Position numbers and translations under genes: made by a program. From positions 1 through 33,298 of the IMG/VR virus record IMGVR_UViG_3300030101_003967: a stretch of DNA of 33,298 nucleotides. One strand, given 5' to 3'. The notes under the pieces were generated by a model that saw only the letters and a list, made by a program, of their open reading frames with translations, ran no database searches and was not told where the DNA came from. The stretch is from a virus. Of the stretch, positions 30,501-33,298 are shown piece after piece (the first letter of the stretch is position 1; every line of letters starts with the position of its first letter).

Positions 30501-30768
30501 ACCCAACTTTATATTCAAGTTTATACCTTCTACCCACTTCGAAATATTTACCACTCGCTTTTGTGTTTCTTAATATTCTTTGGTTAAAAGGTAAAGTTGC
30601 ACAGAAGTGTGCTTGATTTGCAGTTATAAACCATCCTCCACTTGGTGGACAAGAAGTGTAACCAACATTCCAACCTCCACCAGTAAAAGCAAACTCCTCA
30701 TTTGTAAGCATTTGTGTTCCTGCTGCAGCACTTAAATTATAATCTAATACTTCTAATTTTATTGACAT
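27580..30768 (-). CDS. Large tail-tip/baseplate protein
   Basis: In this 1062-aa protein the N-terminal 150 residues look like a CBM4/9-like carbohydrate-binding module (TNEEFAFTGGGWNVGY, RYKLEYKVGYNS). The DFPLSLNFQISDIKNITSTS segment, then GTFSKTFKIPATKHN, is one I associate with Bacteroidetes phage baseplate or tail-tip proteins. The C-terminal half has beta-rich structure and aromatic runs. It probably forms the central tail tip that contacts the host. It sits between the 642-aa and 262-aa genes. Confidence 0.75.
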   Translation of the reverse strand: MSIKLEVLDYNLSAAAGTQMLTNEEFAFTGGGWNVGYTSCPPSGGWFITANQAHFCATLPFNQRILRNTKASGKYFEVGRRYKLEYKVGYNSTPTSGGTNFLRLYQHSNTPTASGGFDDIVLNTAAGTHTVEWTQGGSHASQVALRILCGNGFNGYLSFVKAFPLTEISWDKSVVGELDVGDHVDFPLSLNFQISDIKNITSTSGTFSKTFKIPATKHNNKMLKNFYDSKSDFDANLTTLKKCRILVNNLYSLDGLLKITGSGGLGTKAVFYNCVFFGNNMSWASLIEEKSLAEIDWGTDIDSGTPLNCNVFEIKGSKGWEQTNCESNASHITYPIVSYGDFNPDGNQATVQFLFTKTEKLANAGNTSATGFNGYYGYDEFQNPYGTPLPTSDWRPAIWVKNTIDKIFNNIGYTINSNFMNTDMFKKLVWLLPNAKYNNPSERTDRYSFKARLGSASIPIQANDISVSTVNTVRYPTTGTFSGQSTTGNFTKLHWFEIEDSSTVTIDNYGCGEIGNCDPLHSTSSDWGNTVYGYRNSNGYFYAPEYGYYTIKFKGLKLTINNLVYSGSGSDPSWHLHDTKVQIGVLVKTIGETVFSFQSPPAYQEHEFNPHAFALQSGSGSFEGKNKELDVDFNETIWLNKGDRVLPYIRFYHNRQHPAASGTFYSYDVELDGNGGSIQYLLNPDYLEWGQKFDLAKLINPEYRQIDFIKGIAHAFNLKITTDETSRQVTIEPFDDFYKTYASAIDWTYKLDRSKTSEYKELKTGLKRQIQFNYKEDSKDGKVAAMGEQYFNGITDTFPYQENLDTSFEKGLSVYENPFFSGTVCGSDRDMEGVSSDGSRVINSAKNAILWECNNDVNLMGRCNKGRDYKPRLLFWNKYSPNATYGQNHTKGFMVHMWVGHNKQVSANSSGSIPNPIFPIYPQATSYNRLDPDSPNLCYGNITAQTFDDNNGNLGNPVTVKGLFETYYKYMIEQFKVKPRIQTSYFDIKISDIVGLDFTKLIYVDGCYWRLNKIIDYQPHKNQSTKVELIEWIDVGTFGATPPPTVEDPLSFGDNPNPLSIQ

Positions 30769-30774
30769 ATTGAA

Positions 30775-32703
30775 TTAATTTCTTTGTGTATTTTGTTCAA
30801 ATGAATATACAAATTCTATATTAAACTTTACCAAACCCTGACTTTGATCTACTGTTGTTATATCACTATTTGTTATTATTATTGGAATATATTCTTTAGG
30901 AGTAGGTCTTTGTTGATTTGATATATGATTATTAATTCTTGCTGCTTCTGTGTCTTTTTCTACCCAAACATTTGGTGATGTTATTATTTCTTCCAACCAT
31001 TTTGCAACACGCTTTTGTAAAGGGTCTGTATATACACTAACTGCTCTTTCTGCATTTACATTCATAACTTCTCTACCTCCTTTATAAAAATCACCACCTC
31101 TCATTGTATTATTTATAAAGTCATCATAAGGTATAACAGAACCTGATGCATGAAAAGCATTTGATTGTGCCATTGTAATTCTTGGTTTTTTTCTATCTAT
31201 TGTATCTTTTGAAACACTTAAACTCTCAACTACATCTCTTTTTGCTGTATAAGAGTCTATACCACCCTGTCTATTTAACCAATGAAATCTAACATAATCT
31301 ACTGGAGTATGATTTCTATTTGCTACTTGTTCTGAAAGATAGTATGCTTGATTTGTTTCTTCCCTATCTATCTCATAATAATATTTATCAGTAAGTTGAT
31401 CTTCAGATCCATCTGGTCTTTTACCTTCTAAGTGACAACTATAAAATACTGTTGTTGAGTTTATTTGATTTGTTAAAGCACCACCACTATCATTTTTACC
31501 ATTATTATTGATATAATTAGGAGATATATTTTGTATCTGATTTATAAACATACCATCTGTTCTATAAGACCCACCATAGTTGTGTGTACCTCCACTATAA
31601 ATGTCTGTTAGTGTATCTGTAAAATCATCTACATAAACTACGTTTTGAGAAACATTACCTGCTGTAAAAGTTTCAATTTTCATTCTAAGTGTCTGAAAAC
31701 CTACATTTGTAGTCGAACCTACTTGATCGCCATTTCTATATGGATAAGCTAAGTGAAACTGCACAAACTCTGCTTTTTCTAACATTCTAACAGGTTTTTT
31801 AAAAACATGATTATCTTGATGTGTAGTTGTTAAGCTAAAACTATGATTTGGACAGTTTGTCAAAAATCTAATAGCATTATTACTAGCAACAACAGTTCCC
31901 CCTATTGCAAACCAAGAGTTACTTGCCCCTCCTCTATAGTACCATCCATCTTCACCAATTGTTGGTGCGGAATTTATAAAATGATTTATATTACTAAATT
32001 TTCTCCATTTTGTTGTTTCATGTATAAAACCATTTGCATCTAAAATATCTGCTGAACAAGCTATTCTAATCATAACGTAAGAACCATTTTCGGTTACGTT
32101 ATATTGACTTATTGGATGACCACCTGCAGTAGGATTACCACTATTACCTGCAACTACATTATCTTGAACCTGCAACCCACCATTCATACCACCATACTCA
32201 TAGCTTTTCCATGTTCCCATATTTATTGGACATAAAGAATAAGAAAGTTGATCTTGTACTAATTCACTATAATCTATAGTAAACCTATGACCTTGAGGTG
32301 CTGTACCTGTTTGATAATGCCTATTTGAAATATCTCTTGATTTTTTTATTTTACCAATAAGTTTCCAATGCTCATAATCAGGCATATTAAAGTTAGATGT
32401 ATGAGCATTAAATCCTTGATTATAAAGGTAACGAGGTAATCTTGATGCAAAAATATAAAAATTTATATTGACAACATCTCCATATGTAATTCCTCCAGAA
32501 ATAAAACTATTACTTGCACTAGCTTCTACTCCCTCTGTAACACTACCATCATTCTTATAATAAACCACACCAAATAGTGCAGGTAAGTTTGCACTATAGA
32601 CTGCAGAAGAAGTAAGGTTTCTAAAAGCGAATTTTGGATAATTTGACCAAGCAAGATACATATCTTGTAATACTTTAAATTCTCCATCTTGTAAATATCC
32701 CAT
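30775..32703 (-). CDS. Large tail-tip/adhesion protein
   Basis: This 642-aa protein is rich in Asn, Ser, Gly and aromatics, with little charge. YVRFHWLNRQGGIDSYTAKR is a segment I recall from Bacteroidetes phage tail proteins. Near the C-terminus EYIPIIITNSDITTVDQSQG is followed by a beta strand. It lies 3 nt after the LamG adhesin and 6 nt before the 1062-aa protein, so they may form one adhesion device. No enzymatic motif was seen. Confidence 0.7.
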   Translation of the reverse strand: MGYLQDGEFKVLQDMYLAWSNYPKFAFRNLTSSAVYSANLPALFGVVYYKNDGSVTEGVEASASNSFISGGITYGDVVNINFYIFASRLPRYLYNQGFNAHTSNFNMPDYEHWKLIGKIKKSRDISNRHYQTGTAPQGHRFTIDYSELVQDQLSYSLCPINMGTWKSYEYGGMNGGLQVQDNVVAGNSGNPTAGGHPISQYNVTENGSYVMIRIACSADILDANGFIHETTKWRKFSNINHFINSAPTIGEDGWYYRGGASNSWFAIGGTVVASNNAIRFLTNCPNHSFSLTTTHQDNHVFKKPVRMLEKAEFVQFHLAYPYRNGDQVGSTTNVGFQTLRMKIETFTAGNVSQNVVYVDDFTDTLTDIYSGGTHNYGGSYRTDGMFINQIQNISPNYINNNGKNDSGGALTNQINSTTVFYSCHLEGKRPDGSEDQLTDKYYYEIDREETNQAYYLSEQVANRNHTPVDYVRFHWLNRQGGIDSYTAKRDVVESLSVSKDTIDRKKPRITMAQSNAFHASGSVIPYDDFINNTMRGGDFYKGGREVMNVNAERAVSVYTDPLQKRVAKWLEEIITSPNVWVEKDTEAARINNHISNQQRPTPKEYIPIIITNSDITTVDQSQGLVKFNIEFVYSFEQNTQRN

Positions 32704-32706
32704 GTC

Positions 32707-33298
32707 TTAATATATTTTATATTTTGTGTTTAAATAATTGTTTATGTCTGTCCATTCAACATCTTCTAAAACTCTATTGTAAATTATTAGTTCTGCAAGA
32801 TTTGCTTTTGCTAATCTACCGATAAAAAAAGTTTCTTGATTAAAAGTTGTATTTGCTTCCCACCCAGAAATATCATGTGTACTACCAATAGAACCATTTA
32901 GAGCCATTTGTATAACCCCTGTGTTTCTCCACTCCATTCTTACTATAGCATAATTACTTGAAACACCTGTATTTACCGAAGCTGTACTTCCTTGATCGTT
33001 AGAAACTGCTGTATAAAATTTATTATTGTTAAATCCTAAAACTATAGTAGCTGTACCACTATCAGTATAACTAAAAACTCTTTGCAATCCTGCATCTGCT
33101 GTATGTTGTTTTGCAACAAAAAAAGCAGTAAATCCTGTTGAGGTTATTGGTGAGTTAGATAAAGAAGTCATTACATCATCTGTACCATCAAAGTTTATGT
33201 ATGCCTTGTCATTTGCACCATCATAACCATACCTTAATGGTTGTTTTATAGTTTCATCTTGAGCCACATTATTATTATTTCCTGATTGATCTGCCCAT
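32707..33298 (-). CDS. Tail-associated LamG-domain protein, C-terminal part (joins 1..713)
   Basis: This is the C-terminal part of the gene that starts at 713; bases 33122-33298 duplicate 1-177. It holds most of the LamG jelly roll: INFDGTDD, FTAFFVAKQ, FIGRLAKANLAELIIYNRVL and a C-terminal YLNTKYKIY, all typical of Bacteroidetes LamG-like proteins. The ATG-like codon at 33267 is not a usable start because it lies in the middle of the joined frame. The downstream tail-tip gene starts 4 nt later, so both are probably on one late transcript. Predicted role: receptor or glycan binding at the tail. Confidence 0.85.
   Translation of the reverse strand, partial: WADQSGNNNNVAQDETIKQPLRYGYDGANDKAYINFDGTDDVMTSLSNSPITSTGFTAFFVAKQHTADAGLQRVFSYTDSGTATIVLGFNNNKFYTAVSNDQGSTASVNTGVSSNYAIVRMEWRNTGVIQMALNGSIGSTHDISGWEANTTFNQETFFIGRLAKANLAELIIYNRVLEDVEWTDINNYLNTKYKIY
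33122..33298. repeat. Right copy of contig-terminal direct repeat
   Basis: This is the second copy of bases 1-177, identical except for T at 33202. Removing one copy gives a circular genome of about 33,121 bp. The mismatch suggests two closely related genomes in the sampled population, or a sequencing error. Confidence 0.95.

Noticed and set aside
1-33298. CRISPR arrays, tRNA genes, integrase or insertion sequences
   Set aside because: No regularly spaced repeats, cloverleaf-like sequences, recombinase motifs or transposase genes were seen on either strand; a tRNA search program would be needed to be certain.

Overview
The window is a complete or nearly complete genome of a tailed, siphovirus-like phage of Bacteroidetes, most likely Flavobacteriia. 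It is AT-rich, every convincing gene is on the minus strand, and genes are tightly packed with many TAATG and ATGA overlaps. Two signs point to a Bacteroidetes host. Promoters match the TTG-N17-23-TAnnTTTG consensus, and genes start behind A-rich leaders (often ACTAAAACA..ATG) with almost no Shine-Dalgarno sites. The first 177 bases recur at the end (33122-33298) with one synonymous mismatch, and an open frame runs across that junction, so the contig closes into a circle of about 33,121 bp. No tRNA, integrase, DNA polymerase, helicase or CRISPR array was seen.

Layout, following transcription (falling coordinates). (1) A promoter at 4883-4916 precedes terminase small subunit, a C5 cytosine methyltransferase and terminase large subunit, all overlapping. 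Next come a 149-aa protein, a tail assembly chaperone pair with a probable -1 frameshift, and an adhesin-like LamG protein that crosses the contig ends. The block then continues from the right end: two large tail-tip proteins, two smaller tail proteins, the tape measure, four small genes, a ClpP-like prohead protease with nested scaffold, major capsid, probable tail tube, portal, head-tail adaptor, decoration or fibre-like proteins, and a lysis cassette ending at 14163. Tail-tip and tape-measure genes therefore come before the capsid and portal genes, which is unusual.

(2) 13989-14162 is a regulatory interval with a promoter, a perfect inverted repeat inside it and a terminator in the leader. 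It precedes a lone metallophosphoesterase. (3) A promoter at 12794-12823 drives the replication block (12757 to 7630): a tiny membrane peptide, a possible ssDNA-annealing protein, an HTH protein, a stand-alone DnaA domain IV protein, an SSB-like protein, a DnaD/HTH replication protein and partner, DUF3310, zinc-finger and HTH proteins, and a VRR-NUC nuclease. (4) A promoter at 7421-7448 drives ten very small genes (7381 to 5196) that end at a terminator at 5144-5172. These are probably early host-takeover or anti-defence genes.

The phage appears to recruit host replication through DnaA- and DnaD-like proteins, package with a TerS/TerL pair and lyse with holin-like proteins and an M15 peptidase. 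No lysogeny module is visible, so a lytic lifestyle is the simplest reading, though an HTH protein and an operator-like palindrome are present. Domain assignments come from motif recognition by eye, and several structural roles rest on gene position.
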